From Medicago truncatula (lineage: Eukaryota; Streptophyta; Magnoliopsida; Fabales; Fabaceae), in contig NC_053042.1 of assembly GCF_003473485.1 (NCBI RefSeq), positions 53,469,762 through 53,533,761 of the forward strand: a DNA stretch of 64,000 bases, in the 5' to 3' direction. The notes under the pieces were generated by a model, which did not search any database, had not been told where the DNA came from, and worked only from the letters and a program-made list of their open reading frames with translations. Made by a program: the position numbers and the translations under genes. Positions 21,853 through 34,349 of the stretch are shown in pieces (position 1 is the stretch's first letter; each line of letters opens with the position of its first letter).

Positions 21853-23257
21853 TTAGGCTTATTAGATCATTTGGTCCCTTATTTAATTTTATATTTTCAT
21901 TTTGGTCCCACAATTAATAAAAATGGTGTTTTGATCCCTCACGTTTGTCTCTGTTTGCCAAATAAATCCGACTGTTAATTTTAACCTCAAATGATGTTTA
22001 CGGTAAACCAACCTTAAAAGTGGTCCACCATAAATTCTATTAATTATTTTAATTTAAACCGTTTGATTTTTTTGTTAAAGGGAACCATTGGATCATGCAG
22101 GTCTATTTTATCTTACGATGTACCACCAACATCTAATTTTTTTCATTTTCTTCATCTTCTATATTTTCATCTTCATCAACCATTATCATACATTTATACA
22201 AACAAACCCAGAAAAATAATGGGTAAAAGAAAATTCATTTAGGAAAGAACAAGAAAGAACCAGGTCTGTTCCATGAAACTTCTTTCTTCTTCTCCCAAAT
22301 CCAGTACCATAAAAAAACTAAATCTGACCCATTCCTTTCTTCTTGTTTTAAATCGCCGAAAACCTCAAATTCATCACACATGAATTTGGATTTAATCTTT
22401 TCTCTCCAGATTATGGTTTTTTTTCGAAATCTATTTCTCATAGATTAGATTTCAAAACACGTTTTTTTTTCCTTCTTCTTTTCTTCCTTGGGTTCATCGT
22501 TTCCCCATATCAAAACACAAACAACAACAATCATTTCTTCTATATATTCAAAATCATTATGTTGGTGAACCATTCGTTTCTTCTTTTTTTAAATCTGACC
22601 CATTCCTTTCTTCTTTTCAAGTTCTAGTTTTTTAAACAACAACAACATTCAACATCCAAAAAAAAGCACCCTTTATAAAGATTCGAGGAATCATCATAAT
22701 GTTCTTGGTGTTACTGTTGAATCTGAAAAAAGAGAAGAAAAAGAAGCAAAGATTTGAGGAACCCATCAAATCAATTGATTAAAAAATCACGAAAGATTAG
22801 ATTTTTGGTTGAAAATCATCCAAGGGGAAATGAGAATTTCTGTTGAATCTGTTGAATGTTGTTGTTATGTGTTCTTCTAATTTCTATTTTGCGAAGAAGA
22901 AGAATTGAAGAAGAGAAAAATGGAAGTTCAGTTTTGGATATGAAGAAGAAAGGGGTAAATCGATAATTTCACATGTTTGGTCTCATTAAGGGCAAAACAG
23001 TCCATTCACATATGAAAATCTAACAGTCCCTTTTATATAAGTAGATCGAATAGTTGAAATAAACAAAATTAATGAGGTCTACGATAGACCACTTTTAAGG
23101 TTGGTACACCATAGACATTTAGAGTTGAAGTTAACCGTCGGGATTTATTTGGCAAACGGAGAAAAAGATGAGGGACTAAAACGTCATTTTTATTAATTGT
23201 GGGACCAAAATGAAAACATGAAATTAAATAAGGGACCAAACGATCTAACAAGCCTAA
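21853..23257. mobile_element. 1.4-kb foldback element, ~190-bp inverted ends
   Basis: The left arm starts TTAGGCTTATTAGATCATTT and the right arm ends in its complement (AACGATCTAACAAGCCTAA). Both arms contain GGTCCC/GGGACC blocks and the 'ACCTTAAAAGTGGTC' mirror pair near 22,013 and 23,089. The interior is rich in TTCTTC and CAACAACAA and has no motif-bearing frame. No clear target duplication remains. The arm style matches the elements at 38,030 and 57,635. Confidence 0.75.
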
Positions 23258-24392
23258 TTTTTAACTGTCTATGTTGCATTTTATGCAAAATTATCAACAT
23301 CCTAATTTTCAATTTTATTTTATTTTATTTTTTTGTCGTCGGCCCACCACCAACAAACCTCAACATGTTTTATAGACCTCAAATGGATACTCAAGGTGTA
23401 GGAGTTTTCTTGTTATAGGTATTGTCGAGTGAAAGTGAGGGTGATTGGTCTCATATCAACCATATATGGGATAAATGTTGGATGTATTAAGAGAGTAATT
23501 CCTATATCTAATGCTTTGATGTTTTGGATAAAAATGTGGTATCTAATTTTCTTATGGTCCTTGGTCTCCTTTATCATTAACACATTGTTATTCCCGAAGC
23601 TCTCTCGAACTTCATAACATAAACAGTCATAGTTGCCACTATTTGATTTGTATGGTTACGTGAAATTGATAGTTTGACAATATCATATGGATAGGGGTTC
23701 ACAAGCATTTTGAATCGAGTTTTTTTTTTTTTTTTGTTATATTTTTTGGATAGAGTTTAATAAGACTCAATATTATAATTAATTCAAACTCGCCTTTTCA
23801 TAAAAATAATTAATTGAAATTCTACAATTTTAGTTGAGCTTATGTGATTTCTTGTCAAACCTAAACGAAGCAACTTGTGATAAGAACAACTTAGTTTGGT
23901 TGGGTTAAAATCAAATTATGAATAAATTAAGAGTTTAAATGCGGTGTATTGTCGGTTCAAAACAACTTTGAACAGACAATCAATGAAACACTCAAAAGTG
24001 AAAGAAGGTAGTTATATAACATCACAATTGTTTTTTATTTTACCTTTTATTATTCTAATATGTCAATTTTGAGTGTTTGTATTGATTGTATGTGCAATTT
24101 GCAAAGCTGTTTTGAACCGACAATCTATCATCTTTAAAATCAGCAAGTTGCAAACTCATAAATAATTGTAACGTATTATTCACATTTCATGAGTTTGTTT
24201 GGTGGGTAAGATATGATAGAGAAAATATATGATAAATAGATGAGTATGAATATGATACATAATGACAAGAGAAACAAATGCACACATGATAAAAAATATA
24301 TATTGTTTTATCTTTTTACGTGTTTGATGTACATTTGATAGCGACATGATATGATGTATATGTCCAAATTAAAATAAAAATAAATTATAGGA
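23258..24392. other. Gene-free spacer
   Basis: Several short open frames without motifs. A degenerate inverted pair flanks 23,950-24,130 (a stretch near CAAAACAACTTTGAACAGAC recurs inverted as GCTGTTTTGAACCGACAATC). Nothing else recognised. Confidence 0.45.
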
Positions 24393-24640
24393 TTAATTAA
24401 GTTTTTAGTCCCTATAAATATTCACAGTTTTGTTTTTAGTCCCTACAAAATAAAATCACACTTTTTAGTCCTTATAAAATTTTCCATCAGCATTATTAGT
24501 CTCTATAAATTTTTCCATCAACAGTTTTGGTCCCTAAAATGCTTAAGGAAAATGTCACAAGAACTAAAAAGTGTGATTTTATTTTGTAGAGACTAAAAAC
24601 AAAACTGTAAATATTTATAGGGACTAAAAACTTAATTAAA
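24393..24640. mobile_element. Near-palindromic foldback MITE, ~250 bp
   Basis: The two halves are mirror copies: left TTAATTAAGTTTTTAGTCCC, right GGGACTAAAAACTTAATTAA. Internal blocks TTTTGTTTTTAGTCCCTACA and AAAATCACACTTTTTAGTCC are also mirrored. Almost the whole element can form one hairpin. No transposase. Confidence 0.8.
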
Positions 24641-25494
24641 GAAGACCTAAAAATGAAAGGGGAAGAAACGTCTAAATTGTTCATCCTAAACTCACAGCTA
24701 AACCCAAAAAATAAAAAAGTTCTATTATTTTCTAACACTTTTCACTTCAATATCTTTAGCATCCAATCCATCACCTTAATCACTCATCTTCTATAACTAA
24801 GTACCATAAAACAAAATCACCAAGATTCAATTTTGGTTCTTCGACGCCGTCGTCCAAAGTGGTTGGTCAATGGTGTGTGAAGTTTATCAATTTTGGTCGG
24901 AAAATTCAATTGACAATTATATTAATTGAATGATTCATATAACGAATAATTCATCACACCATTATTTTTAAATTATAATAAAATTTCACTCCTTTCTTTC
25001 TCTACTAATTAAAAATTCTTATTTGGCTCTATTAATTTCTGGATAATGATATTGGTTTGGGAAACGGGAATGATATTTGTACAACCAATTCTAAATAACT
25101 TTTGTAACAACCACTTTTCCTCTCTTTTTATTGGATAAAAACAATAGAGAAAGAAAGAAGAAGAGAGAGAATTAAAACACATGTAAGTATGAGAAAGAAG
25201 ATTATTTCAAAAGTTGTCAAAAAGTAGTTATACAAATACCATTCCTCTTTGAGAAATAACAAGATTGGGAACACCATAAAGAAAATGGTTTTTTTTAGAA
25301 GAGGTCGCATGACTAGTAATTCGTTAGAGAAAAGGTTTCTTTTGGAAGAGGTCGTATGATTAGTAATGTGTGCTACTTTCAATCACATTTATAAGTAAAA
25401 AATAATTTTTAGGTTGATTAAATACCTAATATATCTAGTCTATAAATGTAATAAGATACATTAGTTATTCAATGACTAAGAAAGGAAAATGTTA

Positions 25495-25752
25495 CTCCCT
25501 CCGTTCCTTAATAAATGACCCAGTTGACAATATACATTGTTGACTTGACATACTTTGACCACATTTTAATACTAATTCACAAAGATAAATAATATCATGT
25601 AAGATGTTGTTGGATTCGTCTCGATGAGTATTTTTAAAATATTAAATTTTTATAATTTTTTTTAATAAAGAATTGAAGATATCAAAGATAAAACATATGC
25701 ATTGGTATGTTTGTCAGAGTCAACTAGATCATTTATTTAGGGACGGAGGGAG
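25495..25752. mobile_element. Stowaway MITE (Tc1/mariner type)
   Basis: The ends are CTCCCTCCGTTCCTTAATAA and the complement of TTATTTAGGGACGGAGGGAG, the well-known plant Stowaway terminus. The left flank ends in TA, the usual target; the right flank reads TG, so one duplication has decayed. Length about 258 bp, non-coding. Confidence 0.85.
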
Positions 25753-27233
25753 TGATAATTTGATTTACTTTAGAAAGCCCAAACAACAAAATCATCATAG
25801 CACAAACCGAACTGCAATCCAACAAACCACTAGTTAACTAAGATCGATCATAATGCAAAACATCCATGTCATTGTCATTCTCTCTACCCTACCTTTATAA
25901 TTTAACACATAATTAGCTATACTCATGTCACAATAAACTAAACCAAACCAACAACGATAACTTTATCATCAATGACATCGTCATCGTTTCCAAACTTGAC
26001 CACCAAGTACTACATAAAATCAATACTCCAGTGTTGACCTAGCAATACACGTTCCAAAACCTACGGTTGTGATTGCATTATTCGATCTAGTATAAATTGA
26101 CCGAGATTAATCTCACATACCCGCCAAAAAAAGAAAAAGAAAATAAAAAAGTGAAGAAAATAGGAGAAAGCAAATAAAATAAGGGTCTTGTTAACAAGGG
26201 CACATGTTAAAGATTTAAAAAATAGAAACAATTTATAACTTTTATGTAGAAAAAGTTACTTTTTTATATTTTAATGTGTTGAATGCACAAATTTCAAGAC
26301 AAAATTTTTATTTTAAACCTCTTATCAAGTGTCCTAAGGACACTTATTAATATTTCCTATAAAATAAAGGTTAAATGAGAGTTTGGTTCCTATAATATAC
26401 AATATTTTGTTTTTATCACTTTAAATAAATATCCCTCTAAATGTTTCTTCAAACAGTAATTCATCAATTTAATCGGCTTTTATGTCAACTCAAATGTATT
26501 ATGTCAAAAAAATTGAATTATTTTTTATAGTCTTGTATAATATAACATATAAATCTTTTTTCTTGCAAAATTTAATTTTTTTAACAACGCTAGAGTTAAA
26601 TGTGATTTCAAGTTTTTGGCCTTTAACCTCTAAAAAAAAAGTTTTTGAAAAATTCACATTAAATTTATCTTTTGTTAAAAAATTTAAATTTTTGTATACC
26701 ATTTTTCTATAATATTATAAACATACCTGGAAAAAAACTCATTCAAAAATATAAAGGACCTTTGACCAAATTTTTTAAAAACTGATTTAAAAATAAAGAC
26801 AAAAAATGTTGATAAAACATTAAAGGATCTTTATCCAAAAATTTGAGACGGATTAAAAACATAATATACTATATTTCATAGAAACTACATTTTTTTTTAC
26901 CAAAATACAAATGAAAATATATTTAACCCTAAACCAAAGGATATAGTTAATGAGTTCAAAAAAACGGACCGAGAACATTTTTTTTTTATCAAATTATATT
27001 TAGTTGACAAGGGAACATGAATTATCAACATGTCTCGAGAACTAAAGAGGTAACAATTGTCCAAAAATATTTTAACATTAGAAATTGTTTTGACCAACAC
27101 AACGCATAATAAAAAATATTTTGAAATTTCGAGTTGAAAGATTATTATGGTTAATCACCACACAATCGAGGGACAAAAATGACTATTGCTTCATAAAAAA
27201 CACCCCAATGCGCATCTTAGCACAGAGATTAGA
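25753..27233. other. AT-rich spacer before DUF1639 copy 2
   Basis: Very AT-rich. The 76- and 67-codon overlapping frames near 26,490-26,710 lie on opposite strands of low-complexity DNA and have no motif. No gene seen. Confidence 0.5.
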
Positions 27234-27265
27234 AACCTAAGCCGAACGTTAATAGCGCCATCGTG

Positions 27266-27273
27266 TATATAAA
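27266..27273 (+). promoter_or_regulatory. TATA box of DUF1639 copy 2
   Basis: TATATAAA, preceded by AAACCTAAGCCGAACG as at copy 1. It is 180 bp before the ATG at 27,453; the leader is longer than in copy 1 because about 90 bp differ between the two 5' UTRs. Confidence 0.7.
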
Positions 27274-27452
27274 CACGCACACGAAAACAAAAGAAACACT
27301 TTACGTTTTCCCGGCGAGTTTTCAAGCCACCGAAGTTTTTGTCTTTCTTCTGAATTTTGCTGAGAAATTTCTTCAACTCCGAGAAATCTCAATAGGTTTT
27401 TTCTCTAAACTCGCAGTTACTCTGTTTTTCGCTGTTGCTGTTGTTTCGATCA

Positions 27453-28338
27453 ATGGTGTTTTCTGGTGAAGAAGAAGAGAGTGGTGCTGTTATGGGTAAT
27501 GGTTCCGGTGAAGGTGAAAGATTGAAGCATCCTCTTCACAACTTCCATTTTCCTTATTTGAAGTGGGGGAATCAGCGTTCTCTCCGGTGTCAGAAGAATC
27601 CTGAAAACGGTGACGATCCGTCGATGGTGTCACCGCCGGAGAATAGGATGAACAGACTGAGAATTGATGGTGGTGATGATGGGATCGATGCTATGCGTGA
27701 AAGGTTGATGTTTGATCTGAAGGTTGAAGCTGGTAGGATGAAAGATGCGATTTTGAAGAAGGAGAAAGAGAATGGTGCTGGAGAAGGATCGTTGGTGGCT
27801 GCGGCGGGAGAGAAGGTGTGGAATTTGAGAAGGAGGAGAGGTGTTGCTGGAGAGAATGAAAAGGAGTTGAAAATTGATGAGAAAAAACCTATCGGTTCGT
27901 CGCCGTTAAGGAATGGTAACGGCGTTGGTAAGTTAAGAGGTGGTGGTTCTCCTGAGAAGAAGGTGAAATTTTCTTTGTCATTGATGAAGAAGGAGATTGA
28001 AGAAGATTTCATCACGATGACTGGTCAAAAGCCTCATAGAAGGCCCAAAAAGAGACCTAGAAATGTTCAGAAGCAAATGGATGTAAGTTGATTTAATTAG
28101 TACTAACTACTAATCCTAATTTTTAATTTCATTTTGATTGTAATGTTCATTTGTGCAGACCCTTTTTCCTGGTATGTGGTTGTCTGAGATTAATGCCGAT
28201 TCTTATAAGGTTCCTGATGACGTTCCTGACAATAATGGCAAGGTGTGTTTTTTTTGTTTTGAATTGCTTGTTCTGATTTGTTTGATTTGAATTTTGATGT
28301 TAAATTTGGTTTGATTTTGATTTTTGCAGAAGAGGTAG
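27453..28338 (+). CDS. DUF1639 family protein, copy 2, intact
   Basis: Three exons, 27,453-28,082, 28,159-28,242 and 28,330-28,338, joined by GTAAGT..GTGCAG and GTGTGT..TTGCAG introns; 240 aa. Blocks: LKHPLHNFHFPYLKWGNQRS near the N-terminus; DAMRERLMFDLKVEAGRMKD in the middle; KKEIEEDFITMTGQKPHRRP, KKRPRNVQKQMD, then TLFPGMWLSEINADSYKVPD across the first splice. This last stretch defines DUF1639. The protein is basic, low in hydrophobic residues and has no signal peptide or membrane segment, so it is likely soluble and perhaps nuclear; its function is unknown. An in-frame upstream codon at 27,435 is TTG, so the ATG at 27,453 is chosen. It is a tandem paralogue of the gene at 19,805 and the better model for the ancestral form. 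Confidence 0.93.
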
Positions 28339-28804
28339 AAGAAACAATGAGAATGGCAACTTGGAAGGCCTATGTTAACTGACTGCTAGGAGTGATAACA
28401 GCTTAGAATACATCTGACTATTATGTGGGATTTGATTTGGTTTTTGTTTTTCCTAGTAGTTTAGTTGATTTGTGTCTTTTGATGCTTTCAATGTTGATTT
28501 TGGTTCCATAGGGAATAGTCCATTCTTTTGTTTATAAGAATAATTCTCTTAGGGGAGGGATGGCAGTTTCTATTTCTACAATGCTTTCATCAAGCGTTTA
28601 CAAAGCTGCTATAATAATAATAATAATAATATTGATAATTTTAAACTTTGGTTTCAATTACACTTTACTACATTATATGGTTTGACACTTATTCTATGTG
28701 TTTGATCTTGGTTATGGTGAAAATTTAACTTCACTTATCACATTGTGTTTATGAGATTGCATCAGACCCTTAATTATCACAAAAAATTCATCCTTAACTG
28801 CTAT
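28339..28804. other. 3' region of DUF1639 copy 2
   Basis: Shares short blocks with the region 3' of copy 1, marking the end of the segmental duplication near 28,770. It includes an AAT/ATA microsatellite at about 28,612-28,632. Confidence 0.6.
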
Positions 28805-29534
28805 AGATTTGGCTAAGCCATCAAGCTTTGATATGGTAGATTATGGAGTTCTTCCCCTTCCCAGTTTGGAAAAACAAATAAGCTCATTGCCAAGACAAAG
28901 ACACCTATGCATATGGTATAGATGCGATCTCTCCCGATGCTCAAGACATTATCAACGCGGTAAAATGATACAATTGAGCTTAAAAAATGTTTGTATCTTC
29001 AAAAAAACTACAAACATTCGTTATAACCGTTCCACACGACATAAATGTCTGTATCTTGTATGGCAGTCTCATGTTTAACATACCAATTGAGCTTCTCTCA
29101 TAATTTCAACAAACAAATGTATTATTATTAAACAAGGAATCAATAATATGCTTACTGCAGCAACAATGAAAATTGCTCTAAAAATCTGTCCAGGAACATC
29201 TGCAAGATAATAACAGTATATAAGGACAATAATGTCACTTAGAGAAATGAGAATAGCATACCTGCAGTGAACTCCATGACTACAACCACAGTCATGACAG
29301 CCTACATCGGCTCCTTTAGATACAACAAAAGTACAATGTCAAACCCAGACCAACTTTCAAAGAATGGACCACCCTTCTAGGGTCATCTTGGCCAACCTTA
29401 ATTGCCATCCTCGCTAAACCTCGAAATCTTTTCACTTTATAAGCAAAACTGTAAAATGATTTCCAATGGCTTGAGCTACAAAATTCCATACTCAAAGGCT
29501 CGGATTTGGAGCAATAATTAACAGCTGAGATCAC
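28805..29534 (-). pseudogene. ALMT (aluminium-activated malate transporter) pseudogene
   Basis: ALMTs are plant anion channels. Minus-strand pieces in order: 29,534-about 29,262 (KVGQDDPRRVVHSLKVGLGL, then in another frame LLLYLKEP and AVMTVVVVMEFTAG, the first membrane segments); about 29,204-29,158 (DVPGQIFRAIFIVAAV); about 28,962-28,805 (DRIYTICIGVFVLAMSLFVF, PNWEGEELHN, then in another frame STISKLDGLAKS). The last matches the family's conserved 'FP.WSGEDLH' end of the membrane domain. Damage: a frameshift after GLGLTL, a TAG at 29,304-29,302 where Trp is expected, missing exons between pieces, a frameshift at ELHN/STISK, and no C-terminal domain. It is non-functional. Confidence 0.8.
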
Positions 29535-31078
29535 TTGAAACTAATTTTGTTACGTGTATTTTGAAACGGATGTGTAATTTAGTTCTCTTTTCCTCTACAA
29601 AATCCCATACTCAAGGACTCGTGATTTAAAGCGGTATCTGTGTCACACAATTTTTAATCTCAATCATCTTATCTCAAAATAATAGTCGAGAACACATGAA
29701 CCTAATTTTGTTGTTGTGTAATATGAGCCATCCGATTTTAGATTAATAAATGAGACGGTTTACTTCATGAAATTGCATGTAGTTACTAGTTACTAAAGGC
29801 TCCTCTGTTGTATGTTTCATAAGTACTACTATTTTGGCACGAATCATGGAATAGAATTCGCCCCAATTGTTTTCTAATGTGTATCCAATCATAGTTTTAA
29901 ATTACGGTCTACAACCGCACTCGTGCTTAAATGCAAAGGATTTTAAGGTCTTTGCAATGACATTGCAACCATAATTTCGACTTTATCAGCTACATTTTTT
30001 TACAATATAAATGTTCACAGGTGTAACCACAACCTCAATTTAAAAACATTAAAACTAGTAGCTAACTGCATCTTAGTTTCAATTCATTTGTAACATTATA
30101 TACATTTTATTTTACATCTTAACTGAGAACCTTCTGCCTTTTTATGTTCTCTTCCCTGGGGTTGAATTGAAGAAGATTATATGCAAGATCATACGATTGT
30201 TAGCAATAGAAATGAAATGACTATCTTGACCATAAAGGTCTAGTTTGCCAGAAAGAGACGTTAGCTAGCAGTTTCACAATCACCCTAAAATTTTAATGGA
30301 GATGGACAATGTTTCTTTTGAATTTGAGACACGTGTATTTTTTTTCTTTATCAAAGTAACGCCAATTAATTCTTCATCTTAGCAACGAGAGCAAGAAATG
30401 CCGTAAACTTCTACTTTTAGAAGGTGACATTTTATAAATTATTTTACGCCGAAAATCATTTTATATTATCGGTCTACACAAAATTGCTTAAATTTTTAGG
30501 GGAACTTCTGCTATAACTTGAAAGACACTTTATTTTTTTTTTACAAATTGAAAGATACTTAATAACTTCTACTATAATTTATATATTAAAAAATGAGTAT
30601 AATAAACTCTAAACTAGTTAATTTTTTTTAACAACGCACACGTTTTCATTTAAAATGGATGTTTGGATAAACGGTTTCATTAAACAAGTACAGGCGTGTA
30701 ATATTTTTTTCTCCATATAAATTTTATATAAACCATTTCTAAGCTATTTGATATGCATATTTAATATTTATGTGAGAAGAAAAATAAAAATAAAAATATA
30801 TATAAATGGATCAGAATGCTCATCAAACTAAAAAGCAATTTAAACATTGCCAGAAAGTGATATTCATTGCAGTCAATTTCTGTATTAAATATATGAGTTC
30901 AATTGAAAAGTTTGTTTCCTTAATATTTTTTTCACAATGAATGATATAAAAAGACCCGCCACAATTTTATTAAAAGTAAAGAGTACCCTCTGAATGTATG
31001 GAATATGTCAATATGGAATTGGAAGAGGTAAACTAAGAAGCATATTCTAGCTAAAATAAAAAGGCTTCAATTCAAGCC
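29535..31078. other. Gene-free spacer 3' of LIFEGUARD gene
   Basis: The first part (29,580-29,720) weakly repeats the 5' part of the ALMT relic (AAAATCCCATACTCAAGGAC against AAAATTCCATACTCAAAGGC). The remainder is AT-rich with no coding signal. The LIFEGUARD 3' UTR should lie just left of 31,079. Confidence 0.5.
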
Positions 31079-32811
31079 TTAAAAGTCTTGCAAAAGAGTT
31101 AGTATATAGAGGAAGAGGTTGACAATGTCACCATAGATAGCAATGGCAGCCCAAATGTATTCGTCATAGCTGTATCTTTTAATGAGGTCACAAGTATCAT
31201 ATACGATGAAGCCACACATTAATAATGCACCCAAGCCAGCATATACTGTCTTCCCTATTGGTCCAAGAGGGATTAATATCTGTTCAATATTATACAATCA
31301 CATTTAGATATTAGACCAGTAAATAAAAATAAACATTGTATGAAATTAATTAATATTTACCTGAATAAGTGCAAACATCATCAACACCAAAAGAGAAGCA
31401 AAGAGGAATGGAGCAAGGAAACTAAAATCTTTGCCTCTTTTAACAGCCCAAAATGTGTAGAATGTTAAGCTAGCAACCACCACACCCGTTAGAAATGCTG
31501 CCTCTAGGACGACCGGTGCTGTACATTGACACAACTCACATGTTAGTATTGTTGTCCCCCTCACAAAAAAAAATAAAAAAAACATAGTATGGCAGTTGTT
31601 TTTAAAAGACAAAGTATATTTATAGAACAAGATGATGAATGCTCATTGAATGACTTTTACATCTTCTGCATATCCATTATACTCCGAAAAATGTTACATA
31701 GACACCCTTTATTCTCATACACCCTTGTGCACCACATACATTAGGAAGAGAGAAGAGGAGAGAAAAGAGAAAGTGTGCTTGTGCGGAGTCTATATGGCTA
31801 CGTGTCAGATTTTTGTGTGGATGTCAAATGGTGTATTGTCACCTAAGGATGTCTATCTATCATAACTCTTATACTCCACATTCAAAAATATGTTTTGCGT
31901 TTGAGAATAAAATTTGCGGTCTTTACTTTACAAACCAATATGTGTTCTCGATAATATTTTTAAATTTCAAACCATAAATGAATGACTTGTTCAAAAAAGC
32001 ATAAGTGGATGATGTTTAATATCTATTACTACATTTTCATATTTTGTTTTTCATAGGTTCCCTCTATTCAAAATCAAAACATATTGGACATTATATATAG
32101 ATATCTCTCTAGGTCAAGGTTTGAACTTGAACATTCATCACACAGAGTCTAGCTGATTTCGCTAGACTAAACCAATTTTAGTTTGTTATTTAATTTTTTG
32201 GTGATTCGTTTATACGAAGAAAAACGATGCATTTTTTTTCTTGGAAAGATTAGAAAACGGAATTGATCAGAAAAAGGAATGAAATCATACCTTTGGCAAA
32301 AACACAAGCAAATCCAACTGCAACAGACATGCAAAGAGTATAGAGACCAAGAAGAAATAGATTCACCGGGTGTTTTTTGTAATATTTGCTCAACGCAAAC
32401 AAAACTGCATCCATAAATATCCAAAACAGAACATTAAATTAATCAAAGGAACCAAATAAACCCATATATATATATATATATATAACGAGTTTTAATTTGT
32501 TTTAATTTTTAAAGATAGAAATGATATGATGATTGATGAAAGGGTTTTATATATATATTACGTATGATTGTGAAGATGATAGCAACAATCAAGATAATGA
32601 CGCAATAAAGACGGTTGCGAACAAAATCCCTTGCTGGTGGAAAAAACATGAAAAAGCATGCAACACCAGCTGTGAGCAGAAGCTGAATGGAAACAATGAT
32701 GTAAACTTTACGGATGAAACCCCATCGGAGCTCAGGTGACTCTATCATCGACGGATACAGGTTGTCGCCATGTGCGTGGGAAAATCCAGCCTCAATGTCA
32801 CCCTTACCCAT
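31079..32811 (-). CDS. LFG: LIFEGUARD / BAX inhibitor-1-like membrane protein
   Basis: Member of the BI1-like (TMBIM/LIFEGUARD) family, multi-pass membrane proteins of ER, Golgi or tonoplast linked to cell-death suppression and calcium homeostasis. Exons in transcript order: 32,811-32,562; 32,404-32,291; 31,518-31,361; 31,279-31,079; 723 nt, 240 aa, one open frame. The cytosolic N-terminus is MGKGDIEAGFSHAHGDNLYP. The block RWGFIRKVYIIVSIQLLLT begins the first membrane span; about seven hydrophobic spans follow, including LEAAFLTGVVVASLTFY, FLAPFLFASLLVLMMFALIQ and GLGALLMCGFIVYDTCDLI. 'YDTCDLIKRYSYDEYIWAAI' followed by YGDIVNLFLYIL is the family's conserved C-terminal signature with its acidic residues. 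Length is normal for the family. An upstream in-frame TTG is not used as start. Confidence 0.95.
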
Positions 32812-32973
32812 GCCGGTGATAAACACAAACAAACAACCTCCAAAACAAAGAATATGTATGATCAATGAAGAATTGAATTGGATATGCTTTTATATTTCAA
32901 TGGCTGTTTATTCGGTTGAAATAACGAATCTTGTCTTTTTTATTTTAAACCGAGGCCCATATTGTAATGCATT

Positions 32974-32981
32974 GTATATAT
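32974..32981 (-). promoter_or_regulatory. Candidate TATA box of the LIFEGUARD gene
   Basis: TATATATA on the minus strand about 165 bp before the ATG. A TGGGCC-like site (ATATGGGCCTCGG, plus-strand 32,949-32,961) lies about 20 bp farther upstream, close to the telo-box/site II elements of plant promoters. Confidence 0.45.
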
Positions 32982-32999
32982 AGAAATTGTTTCGTTTAA

Positions 33000-34349
33000 T
33001 TTTGGCATATGCGTGTGTGTGATTTTTGTTGTTCATTTTGCTGTCTTCAAACGAGCACCGTTAATATTATGTCTCAAATCATAACGTCATATGACACCTA
33101 CCACTTATTTACCTTATATATACAGTACAAAATAATAATAATAAAGTACAAAACAACCTCCAAGATTTACAATACTCATCATGTTACGTACGCATCACCT
33201 ATTTGCACTAGACCGAAGTGGTATATACTCTCAACATGCATTGATAATTGATTAATATTTCCAATTACCATATAGCTATTAGTTGATTAACTGATTGCAT
33301 ACATGTCAATCATAACAAATATATATAGAAGGGGAATAAAAATTATGCAACCATCCTCTATATCTTTCCCTACTTGCAGTCCATTTCAAAAATTATGTAA
33401 TTCATTTATTTATTCACACCATAGAGTTTGTACAAGGCGGGACGCCGGGACCTATCTATATTCCATGCCTCTGCCTCAGATGGTGTCATGTGCGCCTGAC
33501 CAATACCAATTTGTCATGGCACCGCCAAATTCATTATAAAACTAAATTGCATCTACGTTACATTTAGAAAAACCAGTGAGTGTGCAGGGAGATTGTCATT
33601 GAGATATTGATGTTTAGCATGTTTCAAAAAATTGAAGAAATTATATGCTCAATAATTACTTGATCAGCTGACTCAGTTACGTCTTCTCAAAGCTTCAAAT
33701 ACCTTCTTTGCCACAAACTCCATGAAACCATGGCAAAACTTGTAAACGCAAGAATGTTCCTCAAAGAGCTCTTTCTCCAACAAACTTCACTAGTAGTAGT
33801 TGAGCATGTGTAATGAAAACATGGGCAGTACAAAATCGGATTCTAGTAGCGACATATTTTCTAAAAAATCTCCAAAGGATATACTATTTTTCTTCTGGAA
33901 GAACTTGTCTGGACTAAATAATATTTCATTCATCTTGTACCTTCAAATTCTCCATATTAACAATTTTATCCATACAAACTCTATAGCATGCAACTCCAGT
34001 CCTCGCACAGTAATGACTAATGTCCATTTTTCTCAAAAACGTCCAAGCAAATCTTCTTGTGATAAATTAGTTAAAGTAATGTTTAAACGAGAGGCACACT
34101 CTAAACTAAACCCATTTATTTATTGAGCATATAAATATTAGAGAACTAACTTTAGAAAATGTCACGCATGAACTCTCTTCTACCACTTTATGTGAAACTC
34201 ATATTTAAAGTGTAGGACTCACATTGATTTCATCTAATAAGATGATAGGTGTTAGATAGAGTGTTGTTAACACTCCTAGTGTCTCTTTATTTTGTAGAGG
34301 ATGCTCAAATTTGAGGCTCATCAACACTTTTAGAGACAATTCCAAATAT
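33000..34349. other. Spacer with a possible unidentified exon relic
   Basis: A minus-strand frame ending near 33,676 reads LEKELFEEHSCVYKFCHG followed by FMEFVAKKVFEALRRRN and a stop. It looks protein-like but I cannot name it, and its upstream bases are full of stops. The plus-strand 108-codon frame at 33,800 overlaps this region without any motif. No gene is called. Confidence 0.3.

Noticed and set aside
27590..28015. 141-codon open frame on the minus strand
   Set aside because: Antisense shadow of the DUF1639 exon; the paralogue shows a similar shadow at 20,059-20,394.
19805..28338. Possibility that the two DUF1639 copies are an assembly duplicate
   Set aside because: They differ at many coding positions and in length, and the intervening elements differ, so they are true paralogues.
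33676..33785. Protein-like minus-strand frame (LEKELFEEHSCVYKFCHG and following residues)
   Set aside because: Only about 36 codons are open, no family was recognised and upstream frames are closed. A protein search would decide; a hit to a plant family would make it a pseudogene exon.
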